This document shows positions 9,023 to 18,530 of a stretch of 64,000 bases of DNA, piece by piece; positions within the stretch are counted from its first letter, which is position 1, and every line of letters starts with the position of its first letter. The stretch comes from Chryseosolibacter sp036402075 (GTDB lineage: Bacteria; Bacteroidota; Bacteroidia; Cytophagales; Cyclobacteriaceae): NCBI GenBank assembly GCA_036402075.1, contig DASWTP010000260.1, forward strand, positions 1-64,000, in the 5' to 3' direction. The notes beneath the pieces are model-generated. The model was not told the origin of the DNA, did no database searches, and saw only the letters and a list, made by a program, of their open reading frames with translations. The translations under genes and the position numbers were made by a program.

Positions 9023-9061
9023 AAAAAAATTGAGATCACACATTGCTGTATGATCTCAATT
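9023..9061 (-). terminator. Intrinsic terminator of the M48 protease gene
   Basis: A perfect 11-bp inverted repeat (9028-9038 with 9051-9061) with a 12-base loop. On the minus strand it is followed by a run of seven T. It lies 120 bases past the stop of the M48 gene. Confidence 0.75.
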
Positions 9062-9180
9062 ACACCTACCTCACCCCTCTTATCGATCTATGTTTTTGCG
9101 TCTTCGTTTTTATGGAAGTTCCCATTAGCATCAAGAACATTCCGCGACCATACTTAAATTTCCATACCAACATCAAAGTG

Positions 9181-10617
9181 CTATTCGACCACTTTGATCA
9201 AGGTACCTTTTTCCACACGATCGTTCAGCATCATACCATTTAGTACAGCAAGTTCCTCCATTTGGTTCTGATTCACATTAAAGGAAGCGAAAGCCTGGGC
9301 AAGCGTGCTGTTCTGACCGACTGTCTTGATACGGATGCGCTTAGCCTCCCGGTTGATCTTTGTCGGATCGTCCAGCTGGCGGAAACCAGTCATCGTGTTC
9401 TTTAACAGCGGACCATACCCATTGAAGTCTGCCACCGATGAAGCACCCAGAAATGCATACATGTTTTGTCCATGCTGAATCACGTAGATTAATACACGCG
9501 CAGCGGTCTGTCCCTGTTGATTTACCTGATCACCTACAACAGCCACCGCAGGTAAGCCATTTACATTGTCCTTGCCTGAGTCAACAACTTTCAGCTGGTA
9601 TTGCTGCACAATGGATTGTGCTGCAGCTTCCAGGTTGTTGCCCTGGGCGAGCGTCATCATCATCATGGCTTTTCCGTTTGGCTCTGCCATCTGCACAGCC
9701 TGGGGAGTATTCTGTACCTGCCACTGTGATGGGATCGGAAACTGGAATCGCAGCACCGGGTGGAAAAACATGTTGTTCTCAACATAGCCTTGCTTTGGGT
9801 CATCTCCATACACAATGCCATCGATCATTCGCAAGTAGCTGTCACGGTTTACTTTCAGGTCGGCAGCATTGACTTTCTTCTGCCAGTTCTCAGCTTCCTT
9901 GGCGACTTTTCGCTCCCGGTCAGCCGGATCAGGGTGTGTTGACAAGAAGGTTGGAACTTCCTGGTTACCTTCACGAAGTCTGTCCAGCGTACTGAAAAAA
10001 CCAGCCATCTCCTCGGCATCATAGCCGATCTTCGTGGAGTACTCCACTCCTAATTTATCGGATTGACTTTCAGCGTCACGTCCAAACTTTAAGAAAAGCA
10101 ACTGGAGACCTTGTGATGCAAAATCTGCATACTGTGCAAAAGTCGGTGAGATCACTGACCCGGCCAGCAAACCAATCTGCGCAAGTTGAGCATTGCTATA
10201 TTGTTTAGCCGAATGGCGGGCCGTAATGTGTCCAATCTCATGACCGAGAACTCCGGCAAATTCAGCCTCATTATTGAAATGCGCCATGATGCCGCGGGTA
10301 AAATATACATAACCACCCGGAACAGCGAAGGCATTTACAACCGGGGAGTCAACAACCTTGAATTCGTATTTTAAGTCTTTACGATGCGATACAGCCGCCA
10401 TCTGCTGCCCTTTCTCGTTGATGAACTGCTGTAGCTTCGGATCTTCATAAAGACCAAAGAAAGCTTTTATCTCGGGATCGGACTGCTGACCCATCGCTAT
10501 CTCCTGCTCCTTCGACATGAGCATAAAATCATTTCGTCCTGTTACAGGATTTTTCGCGCACGAATTCAATGCTAAATAACTGATCAGGACTACGCCTGTC
10601 ATTAACATACGCTTCAT
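9181..10617 (-). CDS. M48-family metalloprotease, lipoprotein, with LysM-like tail
   Basis: 478 residues from the ATG at 10617. The first Met of the open frame is 27 codons further out and would bury the signal. The lipobox LALNSC puts the lipidated Cys at residue 20. The gluzincin motif HEIGH is at 126-130, followed by ARHS, and the third zinc ligand is probably E183 in DAESQSD. The C-terminal ~50 residues ('STLAQAFASFNVN...', 'LNDRVEKGTLIKVV') resemble a LysM-like fold. BepA/LoiP-type proteins of this family perform quality control in the periplasm at the outer membrane. It is a single gene with its own terminator. Confidence 0.93.
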   Translation of the reverse strand: MKRMLMTGVVLISYLALNSCAKNPVTGRNDFMLMSKEQEIAMGQQSDPEIKAFFGLYEDPKLQQFINEKGQQMAAVSHRKDLKYEFKVVDSPVVNAFAVPGGYVYFTRGIMAHFNNEAEFAGVLGHEIGHITARHSAKQYSNAQLAQIGLLAGSVISPTFAQYADFASQGLQLLFLKFGRDAESQSDKLGVEYSTKIGYDAEEMAGFFSTLDRLREGNQEVPTFLSTHPDPADRERKVAKEAENWQKKVNAADLKVNRDSYLRMIDGIVYGDDPKQGYVENNMFFHPVLRFQFPIPSQWQVQNTPQAVQMAEPNGKAMMMMTLAQGNNLEAAAQSIVQQYQLKVVDSGKDNVNGLPAVAVVGDQVNQQGQTAARVLIYVIQHGQNMYAFLGASSVADFNGYGPLLKNTMTGFRQLDDPTKINREAKRIRIKTVGQNSTLAQAFASFNVNQNQMEELAVLNGMMLNDRVEKGTLIKVVE

Positions 10618-10748
10618 ACATTCATTTTTAAACTCTTGGATTGAATCATAAAACCGCGTACCTGACGGGCGAATGAATAGCAGCGGCTGGCCAGGCATGA
10701 CAGCAACACGAAACTGTCGCCAAGAACTAAATCACCAGGCTTACGATA

Positions 10749-13406
10749 TTATTGGTCACCACGCTCTATCGCCTTGGTAATCGAGCGGACGATATCGTCC
10801 AATTCGTCAGCCGAATTAAGGAGATGCCGATTGATAACCTTACAGTCTTCATTGAGATCAGACTTGTTTAAAAGATTAACTAACCCAAGAATGCTCGCTA
10901 CCGGACTTCTGAGTTTATGTGCGTTAATAAATGCGTATTCTTCGAGAGCCTTGTTTTTCTTTTCGAGTTCGGCTGTCCGCTGGTGAACCAGCATTTCAAG
11001 GTTTTCATTGATGCCTTTAATCTCCTCCGCCTGCGCCATGATTTCCTCATTTTGTGCCTGAATTTCCTCGGAGTTTCTTTGGATCTGAAGCGTGCGCTCT
11101 TCCACCTTTCGCTCAAGCTCGAGCTTTGCCTCTTTCAACGCGCGCTCACGATACTTAATATATCCGTAAATCAAACCGGCAGCAACTACACTGACGGCTG
11201 CGATAAAGCCAGCAGTTTTCCAGAACGGTGGTTGAATGGTAAAATTAACTACGCTTTCAGATCCTGGCGCGGACTCAGACGCTCGAACCCGGAACGTATA
11301 ATCACCCGGAGGAAGCTGCGAGTACGTAATCGTATTGTCACCGGTAGAAATCCAATCACTGTCATAGTTGTCCATCCTGTAGACGAAGGAAACATTCTCG
11401 GGATCCTGATACCAAAACCCACGGAAATTCATAGTCAGGTTGTTCTCATTATAACTGAGTGGTTTCCGCAGCGACAAATAGCTCTTCTTCCCAACAAGCG
11501 AAACTCCTTCGATATAGACCTTCGGAAAAACCTGTTTCATCGGGTCATACCCAAGGAAAACAATCCCGGCTGACGTTCCAAAAACCAGGTTATCCTGAGC
11601 ATCGCGTGAAGTGCTGTTCAGGTTAGCGATGCGGTCCTCAAGACCTGCCTGTTCCCCCAGGTATCGAAACGTCCTGGTTCCCGAGTCATAGATATCGATG
11701 CCGCGATTGTGCATTGCCACAATGCGTCCGGCCCGGTCGGATGTAAGAATGTAATTATTGAGCTCACGAAATCCAGCGGCCTCTACCCTCGCCTCTTTAA
11801 ATGTGTTTCCGTCCAAGTAATGAATCCCCGCATCCTGCGTGTTCACCCATAGCCGACCCGAAGCATCTTCAGCGAAGCCATAAACAACTTTTGACGCCAG
11901 TCCAATTTCAAGGTGACGAATACCATTGACATCCATTACATCCACACCCTTCCCATCGGTAGCGAACCACACGCGATTCTCGCTATCAACAAAAACCTGG
12001 TAAATAAAATCAGAGGATAAACCATTCTCGGTTGAATAATGTGCGACAGTTATCTCCTCCTTGTTTACTACGATTTTTTCGGCACCACCGAGCGTAGCAA
12101 GCCAAATCGTATTTCGTCCACCGGAGGAGATGTTTAATACGTTACCATTCCTCAGTTCTCTCGCGATCAACCGAATCCGGTTGGAGTTGGGATCGATTCT
12201 CAAAACGCCTTCACCATAGAGTCCGGCCCAAATAAAGCCATCACTGTCGATATGAAGACTGATTACACGCAGGTTCGCGTAGCCCGTGCCTGCCAGTATA
12301 TTTTTCGTTTCAAATTTCCCTACGGCAGCTGGTTCCCGCTTGTACAACCCATCGCGTGTCGAAAACCAGAGAGCGCCATTCTTTTCCGCTGCAACCGCCA
12401 TAACATTTGGATCACGATCGTCCACCGGCACAGGAATGAATTCTAGTTCATCTCCAAGTGTTCTGAAAATACCCGCACGCGACCCAGCCCAAAGGTTTGA
12501 CTCCAAATCCACAAGGAGACAAGAAAAAATTGGCATCGGATTGCCATCGGCTTCAACATAATGCTTTTGATGCTTCGTACTGAGGTCAACAATCGTCAAC
12601 CCGGGCTGCGATGATGAAATCCATGCGCGGTTTGCTTTCAAGACTATATCACTAATCGAGGACAGTGGCAGGCCAGATGTAAGGGAAGTGAAGGACTTTG
12701 AAGTCAAGTCATAACTGATCAGGCCTTCATCCTCGGTGCCCATCAGCACGGTATTCCCGTCCACGCTGACGATTTTCCGAATGATATTGTCCTTCAGTCC
12801 GTCTTTATGATTGATCACATCGATCAAGACACTGTCTTTGGCGAGCCTGCAAATCGCCATGCCTCCGTCTGTACCGGCCAGGATCGATCCGTTGGCACCC
12901 GCCTCAATATCATACACATAGAGATCGGGCATACCTTCCTGTTCGTCCAGGCGGTGGAGCCTGTCATTTTTAAAATAATAGAGTCCATCATTGAGCGTGG
13001 CAAACCAAAGGACGCCCCGGTCATCGAAGAGAATGTCAGAAACCGGTGAAGGAGAAAGCCCTTCTCGCGGTTCAAAAAGATGAAAGCGGTTGTCGGAATA
13101 AAAACTGATCTTACCGCTTGCGTGGGCCGTCCATATGCGTCCGACTGAATCTTGCGCAATAGCTGTTACGCTCAAATCGGGCAAACTGTCTGCCAATCCG
13201 AAGGATTTGAATTGTTCACCATCGAAACGAAAGAGCCCTTTGTTAGTGGCGAACCAAATATACCCTTCACGTGATTGCACCATTTTATTGACCACGATTG
13301 ACTCAGTGCGCCTGGTCAGAAAATAGCGTTGCACATGCGGTGTCTGTGCTTCCAGGATTCCAACCTTTAAAAAAAGAAAGATAAAGAGGTGCAGGCAGGG
13401 TTTCAT
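10749..13406 (-). CDS. Propeller sensor with Y_Y_Y domain and HisKA-like end, no ATPase
   Basis: 885 residues. A signal peptide (to about residue 20, ...EAQTP) is followed by many Reg_prop blades (recurring 'G-x-IWFAT-x-GL-x-R' pattern, about 30-620). Next are a Y_Y_Y immunoglobulin-like domain (about 640-710, ending LPPGDYTFRVRAS), one membrane helix (about 730-750) and a Gln/Glu-rich coiled coil (755-825). Last is a 60-residue HisKA-like segment with H830 in FINAHKLRSP. The protein stops there: no HATPase_c, receiver or HTH domain follows. The periplasmic part probably senses a ligand. How the signal leaves the cytoplasmic end is unclear. The YceI gene lies 13 bases upstream in the same operon. 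Confidence 0.9.
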   Translation of the reverse strand: MKPCLHLFIFLFLKVGILEAQTPHVQRYFLTRRTESIVVNKMVQSREGYIWFATNKGLFRFDGEQFKSFGLADSLPDLSVTAIAQDSVGRIWTAHASGKISFYSDNRFHLFEPREGLSPSPVSDILFDDRGVLWFATLNDGLYYFKNDRLHRLDEQEGMPDLYVYDIEAGANGSILAGTDGGMAICRLAKDSVLIDVINHKDGLKDNIIRKIVSVDGNTVLMGTEDEGLISYDLTSKSFTSLTSGLPLSSISDIVLKANRAWISSSQPGLTIVDLSTKHQKHYVEADGNPMPIFSCLLVDLESNLWAGSRAGIFRTLGDELEFIPVPVDDRDPNVMAVAAEKNGALWFSTRDGLYKREPAAVGKFETKNILAGTGYANLRVISLHIDSDGFIWAGLYGEGVLRIDPNSNRIRLIARELRNGNVLNISSGGRNTIWLATLGGAEKIVVNKEEITVAHYSTENGLSSDFIYQVFVDSENRVWFATDGKGVDVMDVNGIRHLEIGLASKVVYGFAEDASGRLWVNTQDAGIHYLDGNTFKEARVEAAGFRELNNYILTSDRAGRIVAMHNRGIDIYDSGTRTFRYLGEQAGLEDRIANLNSTSRDAQDNLVFGTSAGIVFLGYDPMKQVFPKVYIEGVSLVGKKSYLSLRKPLSYNENNLTMNFRGFWYQDPENVSFVYRMDNYDSDWISTGDNTITYSQLPPGDYTFRVRASESAPGSESVVNFTIQPPFWKTAGFIAAVSVVAAGLIYGYIKYRERALKEAKLELERKVEERTLQIQRNSEEIQAQNEEIMAQAEEIKGINENLEMLVHQRTAELEKKNKALEEYAFINAHKLRSPVASILGLVNLLNKSDLNEDCKVINRHLLNSADELDDIVRSITKAIERGDQ

Positions 13407-13419
13407 AGTAATCGGAGCA

Positions 13420-13968
13420 TCACCGGGGCTTCATGGTGGCTCTAAACTCTACTTCTATTTCAGTTGCAATTTTTTGACTTACAATATTAGGAATCGTGAT
13501 GTTGTGATCAGACAATGGCACAATAAACCTGGATTCGATTTCAACCAGGCCGTCTTTGATTGTGAGTTTACTTTTGATGATGCGGGTTTGCTTGATTCCA
13601 TGAATTTCAAGATCGCCTTTTGCACGAACGTCAAATGTGCCGTTAGTTGTGAAGTCAACACTTTCAATGATCTTTCCGCTGAAACGTGCTCTCGGAAATT
13701 TTTCGCTCTCCATATACTTCTCATTGAAATGCTCGCGCTGGAGGGCGCTGTTAAACCCCTGGAATGTTTTGATATCAATGGTAAACGCAAACTGGTTAGT
13801 AGCAGGGTCAAGAAGCCCCTGAGGGCCATCGGACGAAGCTTTGATCAGTTCAAGTTGGGCATTGGAGGTAAAATTGATCTTTCCTTTCTCAATGCTGTAT
13901 TTCTGTTGTCCATGGACTAAAAAGGCGAATACAGCAAGAAATCCTGTCAGGCAATAGTTTCGCAGCAT
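13420..13968 (-). CDS. YceI-family secreted protein
   Basis: 182 residues with a signal peptide (cleaved near VHGQQ). The mature part follows the YceI lipocalin-like barrel: YSIEKGKINFTS, 'FTIDIKTFQGFNSALQREHFNEKYMESEKFPRARFSG', 'GDLEIHGIKQT' and 'VPLSDHNITIP'. Family members bind isoprenoid or other lipids in the periplasm. A GTG at 13971 directly precedes the ATG at 13968, and I take the ATG. It lies 13 bases upstream of the propeller sensor gene on the same strand and is probably co-transcribed with it. Confidence 0.9.
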   Translation of the reverse strand: MLRNYCLTGFLAVFAFLVHGQQKYSIEKGKINFTSNAQLELIKASSDGPQGLLDPATNQFAFTIDIKTFQGFNSALQREHFNEKYMESEKFPRARFSGKIIESVDFTTNGTFDVRAKGDLEIHGIKQTRIIKSKLTIKDGLVEIESRFIVPLSDHNITIPNIVSQKIATEIEVEFRATMKPR

Positions 13969-14231
13969 CACTCATTCGGGCAGCCCTACGTTAGAGCGGG
14001 CATATACCAATCCAAATATGCGCATAATTTCAACGTCATGCGTAAGCTCGTAAATCTCTTATTGCCGCTTCCTCATCATTTAAGTGAAAAAGGCATAAAT
14101 TTTTAACCAATACAGTGGAATAATTATGTGTACGCGGTTCTACAATCGAAAGTAGAGGTTTTTTGAAGGTGAGATGGAAAAGAAAAGAGTGAGTGTGAAA
14201 GCAGCGATGGGACATAAAGACGGTTTGGAAA

Positions 14232-14579
14232 ATGGAAGTTCGCAATGAGCATCTGCTAACCTACGTCAACCGGCCAGAAGAGATCCTGGAGGAATTGTAT
14301 CACAGCAAGACATTTGGCAATGTGGTGGGTATTTTTGCGATTTCATTGGGACCAATCATGATAATGACGGCCGTTGACGATATCATCGACATCAAACACG
14401 ACAAGCTTATTGTATTAAAAGAGACCGACCTGCTGGGGATAAAAGTTCCGGAGGAGCAGATATTCCTTAGCGAAATTGTGCGTGTTCATTCGTTCAAGAC
14501 CCGCTTCGATGACCCTTTTCACGTAAAGCTCCGCGAGGCTACATCAGACGGTGGGCCGAATGCGGGGTTGGCACAATAA
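14232..14579 (+). CDS. Conserved-looking cytoplasmic hypothetical protein
   Basis: 115 residues, no signal peptide or membrane helix long enough to be certain. The start reads MEVRNEHLLTYVNRPEEILE and is followed by a small hydrophobic segment (VVGIFAISLGPIMIMTAVDDI) and a beta-rich end with acidic and aromatic residues. Amino-acid use and the strong terminator 60 bases downstream suggest a real gene. I recall similar short proteins in related genomes but cannot assign a function. Confidence 0.6.
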   Translation: MEVRNEHLLTYVNRPEEILEELYHSKTFGNVVGIFAISLGPIMIMTAVDDIIDIKHDKLIVLKETDLLGIKVPEEQIFLSEIVRVHSFKTRFDDPFHVKLREATSDGGPNAGLAQ

Positions 14580-14640
14580 TTTTAGTATATAATCTGACTA
14601 TAACAGTCAACCTTCAGGTATAGGTTAGGTAAATAAAAAT

Positions 14641-14661
14641 CCCCCGGAAGCCGTCCGGGGG
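14641..14661. terminator. Bidirectional terminator
   Basis: Perfect 8-bp GC-rich stem (CCCCCGGA with TCCGGGGG) and a five-base loop. T-rich sequence follows on the plus strand (TTTTATTCTTT) and, read backwards, on the minus strand (ATTTTTATTT). It sits between the convergent genes ending at 14579 and 14683. Confidence 0.9.
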
Positions 14662-14682
14662 TTTTATTCTTTATAGGGGTTT

Positions 14683-15165
14683 CTATTTCTTACGATACCA
14701 ACCCATTATTTCACCTGACGCCAGTGTATGATTCTTCATCGCTTCCTGAACAGCCCATTGATCACTATCTTCCGGAATATTGAGCATATCGTCAAGCGCA
14801 TAAACTTTGAAAAAATAACGGTGTGTTCCTGCCAAGGGGCAAGGTCCCAGGTAGTTGCTCTTCCCAATACTATTGAGGCCCCTAACGCCACCGGTAGTAC
14901 CCTCTTCAATCAATCCCGTTGGCTTAAGGTTCCATAACACCCAATACGTCATCGATGCTGACCGACCATCGGGATCCTGCATCAGTACAACGATGCTTTT
15001 GGTACCTTTAGGAATTTCCGCGATCTCAAGCGTTGGATTAATATCCTTTCCATCACAGGTAAACTTTGAGGGGATCTCACCTTCATGCTCAAAATCAGGA
15101 CTTGTCACTACCAGCCTTGGCTCTTGTGGATACAACAGAGAAATGAGGAGTAAAACGATATTCAT
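14683..15165 (-). CDS. YbhB/YbcL-type PEBP (Raf-kinase-inhibitor-like) protein
   Basis: 160 residues. The phosphatidylethanolamine-binding fold is recognised from 'GEIPSKFTCDGKDINPTLEI', 'LMQDPDG...MTYWVLWNL', 'LGPCPLAGTHRYFFKVYALD' and the C-terminal 'HTLASGEIMGWYRK'. These include the D-P-D and G-x-H ligand-pocket signatures. The short hydrophobic start (MNIVLLLISLLYPQEP) may export it. Bacterial members have no firmly established substrate. It is a single gene ending at a bidirectional terminator. Confidence 0.92.
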   Translation of the reverse strand: MNIVLLLISLLYPQEPRLVVTSPDFEHEGEIPSKFTCDGKDINPTLEIAEIPKGTKSIVVLMQDPDGRSASMTYWVLWNLKPTGLIEEGTTGGVRGLNSIGKSNYLGPCPLAGTHRYFFKVYALDDMLNIPEDSDQWAVQEAMKNHTLASGEIMGWYRKK

Positions 15166-15282
15166 TGTAGCATTTTTTTCATAGCTGCTACGAAAAGAAT
15201 GCCGGCTGCAAAAGCGAAATGAATACTACCGGATGCGCAACCAACCGTGCTGAGAACCTCCGCCTTTCGGCCAGCTCTCTCC

Positions 15283-15723
15283 CTAATCCTCCGACTTCCT
15301 TAACAGGTGGGTAAAATACCCCTTCGGATTGTTGTTGCTTTTATAAAGGAGATACCGGTCATCCACATGAAGGATCTCCAGGTTGGAATCTTCTCGCTTA
15401 TATTTTTTGCTGGCGATGATAATCTCGCACGTCTGCTCGTCCACCAAATAAGAACCTTTAGGCTTGTAGCGACTGCGATGCAAGGCGTGTTTATACTGAT
15501 AGCTCTTGTCAGCGAAAAATTCCCATGTGCCGATGTTGCGCTTGGTATTAATGGCTACGTCTTTGGCGCTGTCAAGGTTTGTGATAACCCCTGGCATCGA
15601 AGCAATTTCTTTCCATTTTCCGAGAATCCTGGAGCTCGCGCAATCAAGTTGAGCTGCTGCACCCGTGGCAATGAAAAAACAGAAAATGAAAACAGGGGAT
15701 TTCTTAAACTGTGAAGGTTGCAT
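15283..15723 (-). CDS. Secreted small lipocalin-like hypothetical protein
   Basis: 146 residues with a signal peptide (hydrophobic segment ending ATGAAAQ). The mature start 'ILGKWKEI', then 'WEFFADKSYQY', 'GSYLVDEQTCEIII' and a final strand resembles the lipocalin-like domains (GxW...F..DG..) common in Bacteroidota exported proteins. Two Cys residues could pair. The ligand is unknown. The family call is a similarity of pattern only. Confidence 0.6.
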   Translation of the reverse strand: MQPSQFKKSPVFIFCFFIATGAAAQLDCASSRILGKWKEIASMPGVITNLDSAKDVAINTKRNIGTWEFFADKSYQYKHALHRSRYKPKGSYLVDEQTCEIIIASKKYKREDSNLEILHVDDRYLLYKSNNNPKGYFTHLLRKSED

Positions 15724-15785
15724 CCAGGGGGTCGTTTATCAATGAGAGGCTTCACCGGTAAAGTAAAGCCTCCGCAATATAAACA

Positions 15786-16187
15786 TTAAAGGCTTTTTCC
15801 GACACCCTGACTGACCTGGATTTTTGCTCCGAGCCAAAGCATTGGAATTGTAAGGAACGCCAGCGTATATCCGAACCACAGAGGCGCCTTGCCGGCAAAA
15901 GCTGGATTACTCACCGCCAGGATTGTGATCACTGTTCCGATCACGCCCAGGATAAGCACGTGTGGCACGGCACGATCGGGCGCAAGCCTTGCAACGACAA
16001 ATCCGGCCAGAATTGCATAACCACTCCGATAGAACAAGACAAGGATGATTGCCCAGGTTTCGAAAAGGCCACGGGACGGGTCAGGCAAAATGCCAACTGA
16101 CTCCAGGAGGAAATCAGTGATGATAGACAAAAGGGCATTCACCATGAATCCCAGCAGGATCACGCCCATACTCTTAAATGAATTCAT
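15786..16187 (-). CDS. Small integral membrane protein
   Basis: 133 residues from the ATG at 16187. The longer open frame would add 34 residues with no Met and no membrane character. Four hydrophobic helices are visible: MGVILLGFMVNALLSI, WAIILVLFYRSGYAILAGFVV, HVLILGVIGTVITILAV and LWFGYTLAFLTIPMLWLGA. The family was not recognised. It follows the VOC-protein gene by about 100 bases on the same strand. Confidence 0.65.
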   Translation of the reverse strand: MNSFKSMGVILLGFMVNALLSIITDFLLESVGILPDPSRGLFETWAIILVLFYRSGYAILAGFVVARLAPDRAVPHVLILGVIGTVITILAVSNPAFAGKAPLWFGYTLAFLTIPMLWLGAKIQVSQGVGKSL

Positions 16188-16289
16188 TGTATTAGTTGTT
16201 AAGGTAAGTGAAGTGCGATGATATAACGGATCGCACTTCGTCTGTTTGACAGAGAGCGGAATCAGCAGTTGACCGCACAACCATGCCAT

Positions 16290-17135
16290 CTACGCAATGG
16301 AAGCTTGAACTATTTGCTCAATATTTAACTTGCGCATAGACATGAATGCCTTGGCCGCCTTGCCTGCTTTAGCCGGATCGCTCATCAGTTTTCCAAGCAT
16401 CACGGGAAGGATCTGCCACGATACTCCAAACTTGTCTTTCAGCCATCCACACATACTCTCCTCCCCGCTTTCCGTCAGCTTATCCCAATAATAATCAATC
16501 TGCTTCTGGTCTTCACAATGCACAGTAAACGAAACGCCTTCGTTGAACTCCACGCCATGTGCCTCGGCAGTCTCGAGAAGTATGAAGCGTTGTCCATTGA
16601 TGAGTATCTCTGCGTGCTTCACTTTTCCATCGCTATTCGGTGGTTCCGACTTATAACGCTGAATGCTGTCGGCTTTTGAGTTTGGAAAGATCTTCGTGTA
16701 ATGCGCAATCGCCTCGTCTGCATTACCATACTGATCACCGGAGAACATCAGGCAGGGAATGAGCCGATCTGCGTCCTTTGATTTGCTGACCCCGAGTTGC
16801 CAGCAGACCCCAAACTTGTCAGCGATCCACCCGTATTTTTCACTCCACGGATATTTACCGGCCGCAATCAAAACACTTCCCTCCTTCGCAAACGCGTTCC
16901 AGATCCGATCGAAATCAGAAGTGGATTCACAATTGTAGTAGAATGAAATGGATGCATTCGGCTTGTATTTTGGACCACCGTCAAGGAGCGTTATACTTTG
17001 GCCTGCCACGCTGATTTCAGTTACGATCGGAGAACGGGCAGTGATTTTTGAATCTGCGAAAACCGAGCAGTACAGCTCTGCGGCTTCTTTGGCCTGCGCA
17101 TCAAACCAAAAGCATGGTGTTATTCTTCTTGTCAT
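16290..17135 (-). CDS. Tandem VOC (PhnB-like) protein
   Basis: 281 residues made of two copies of the vicinal-oxygen-chelate/PhnB-like module. Copy 1 starts with ITPCFWFDAQAKEAAELYCSVF and ends WIADKFGVCWQLG. Copy 2 starts LIPCLMFSGDQYGNADEAIAHY and ends WLKDKFGVSWQILP. Proteins of this kind are often labelled 3-demethylubiquinone methyltransferase-like, but they have no methyltransferase fold and no demonstrated reaction here. The AraC-type regulator gene lies 63 bases upstream on the same strand and might control it. Confidence 0.88.
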   Translation of the reverse strand: MTRRITPCFWFDAQAKEAAELYCSVFADSKITARSPIVTEISVAGQSITLLDGGPKYKPNASISFYYNCESTSDFDRIWNAFAKEGSVLIAAGKYPWSEKYGWIADKFGVCWQLGVSKSKDADRLIPCLMFSGDQYGNADEAIAHYTKIFPNSKADSIQRYKSEPPNSDGKVKHAEILINGQRFILLETAEAHGVEFNEGVSFTVHCEDQKQIDYYWDKLTESGEESMCGWLKDKFGVSWQILPVMLGKLMSDPAKAGKAAKAFMSMRKLNIEQIVQASIA

Positions 17136-17198
17136 AGTGTAATATTTTAATTCAAACCTACACCGGTAGCTCAGTCGAAAAATAGAATAAAACCGACA

Positions 17199-17972
17199 CT
17201 ACTTCTTTTTCTTCAGTCCAGATTTTAAATAATCGTTTGGTGTGGTTTGAGTGAACTCTTTGAACGAGCGGATAAAGTGGCTCTGATCGGCAAATCCGCT
17301 GTCGAATGCAACATCCGATAGCGCATTAAATGCTTTAGCCCGCAGTCGCGAAAACGAGAGCTGGAATTGACATATCCTGCGATAGTGACCAGGCGAGATG
17401 CCCACATACTTCTTAAAGATGCGCTGAAAAGTTCGTTCCGTTAAACCAAGGTGGATCAGAATTTCAGCCAGGACCTCGGGAGTAGAATCCTGCATCATTT
17501 TGTCGGTGGCATACAGGATGATGTCGCCATGCTTTTTATTTACTATCCGTTGCTCGCACAACAGATTGGTTAACACCTCCAACTTTGCTGCCGTTGCGTC
17601 TGCGTAAGCAAGTTGTGTTCGGAGTGCGTTTGCTTTTTGCGGCTGCCACAAGCCGAGGTCGAGGCCGTCAACAGGAAGATCAGTCACGGCCACATCGAAC
17701 AACGCGGGTAAGACGAATGGCTTGAAAAAAAATGCCACGATGGCAGAAGTAGGCGTCACCTGCCAAAAATCATCCGGCACACTTTTACCGAACAACAGTA
17801 ACTCAACCGACACCTTGTCCTCAATCATGGTTGTCCGACAAACGAATGCCGGCATGCCGCTGGTGAACAAGGGTACCTTGGTGGGAGCACTTTCGGAAAA
17901 GCCTTCGATGAGCAACATAGTTCTCACTACGTCAGCCAGTTCAGTAAGCGGTTGTTGATACCAAAATTTCAT
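17199..17972 (-). CDS. AraC-family transcriptional regulator
   Basis: 257 residues. The N-terminal ~160 residues are a cupin-like sensing domain of the DUF6597 type (start KFWYQQPLTELADVV). The C-terminal HTH_18 domain has both helix-turn-helix units: 'ILIHLGLTERTFQRIFKKYVGISPGHYRR' and 'ALSDVAFDSGFADQSHFIRSFKEFTQTTPNDY'. It should bind DNA directly, and its inducer is unknown. It lies upstream of the VOC-protein gene in the same orientation. Confidence 0.93.
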   Translation of the reverse strand: MKFWYQQPLTELADVVRTMLLIEGFSESAPTKVPLFTSGMPAFVCRTTMIEDKVSVELLLFGKSVPDDFWQVTPTSAIVAFFFKPFVLPALFDVAVTDLPVDGLDLGLWQPQKANALRTQLAYADATAAKLEVLTNLLCEQRIVNKKHGDIILYATDKMMQDSTPEVLAEILIHLGLTERTFQRIFKKYVGISPGHYRRICQFQLSFSRLRAKAFNALSDVAFDSGFADQSHFIRSFKEFTQTTPNDYLKSGLKKKK

Positions 17973-18191
17973 TGAAGCTATAGACTCCGCTTCAATTTAG
18001 CCATTTACTGGAAATTCTTTATTCGAGATATGGCTTCATCGTTCTCTTCGATCCAGAGACATCTGGCGTCAATTCTGTGAGCTGAATGAGGGCGATTCGA
18101 GCTTGCAGGGACATATGTTGAAACGCACTATAACGCAAATCAAGCGAAGATCTTGTTTTCGTCCTGGGTCGAAGTCGTTTGGCGAGTGGCC

Positions 18192-18530
18192 TTAGTCCAT
18201 GCCGAAGGTCGACATCTCTTCGTGCTGGACCAACAGAACTGTAACGGGCCATTCACCCATCACTTTTGTGCCCGACTTCTGTGCTGTGACCTTTAGAGCA
18301 GTCAAGCCATCAAGAGCCTTGAAAATGAATCTACCTTCGGAAGCCTTCACGGTTAGTCGGTAAGGGGTGACTAAGTTATCCACGACTTTTCCGTTGTTAT
18401 ACAGGCTGAATTTTGTAGGAAGGCCAGACGTTACCAAAACCGACATTTCATCAGTAGCTGGATAATGATCGAATGAGGTGATCGCGACACTCGGAAAAAG
18501 AAGGAGCAATACCGCAACGTATGTTTTCAT
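18192..18530 (-). CDS. Small secreted hypothetical protein
   Basis: 112 residues with a clear signal peptide (MKTYVAVLLLLFPSVAITS). The mature part is beta-rich with a short 'PYRLTVKASEGRFIFKAL' stretch that could form a small immunoglobulin-like sheet. No family was recognised. It lies about 290 bases downstream of the beta-lactamase gene end on the same strand, so it could be the distal end of that transcript or independent. Confidence 0.45.
   Translation of the reverse strand: MKTYVAVLLLLFPSVAITSFDHYPATDEMSVLVTSGLPTKFSLYNNGKVVDNLVTPYRLTVKASEGRFIFKALDGLTALKVTAQKSGTKVMGEWPVTVLLVQHEEMSTFGMD

Noticed and set aside
9043..9243. 66-residue ORF across the M48 terminator
   Set aside because: It starts inside the terminator stem and overlaps the M48 3' end; no family.
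14036..14245. 69-residue minus-strand ORF upstream of the gene at 14232
   Set aside because: No family resemblance and overlaps the start of a better plus-strand gene.
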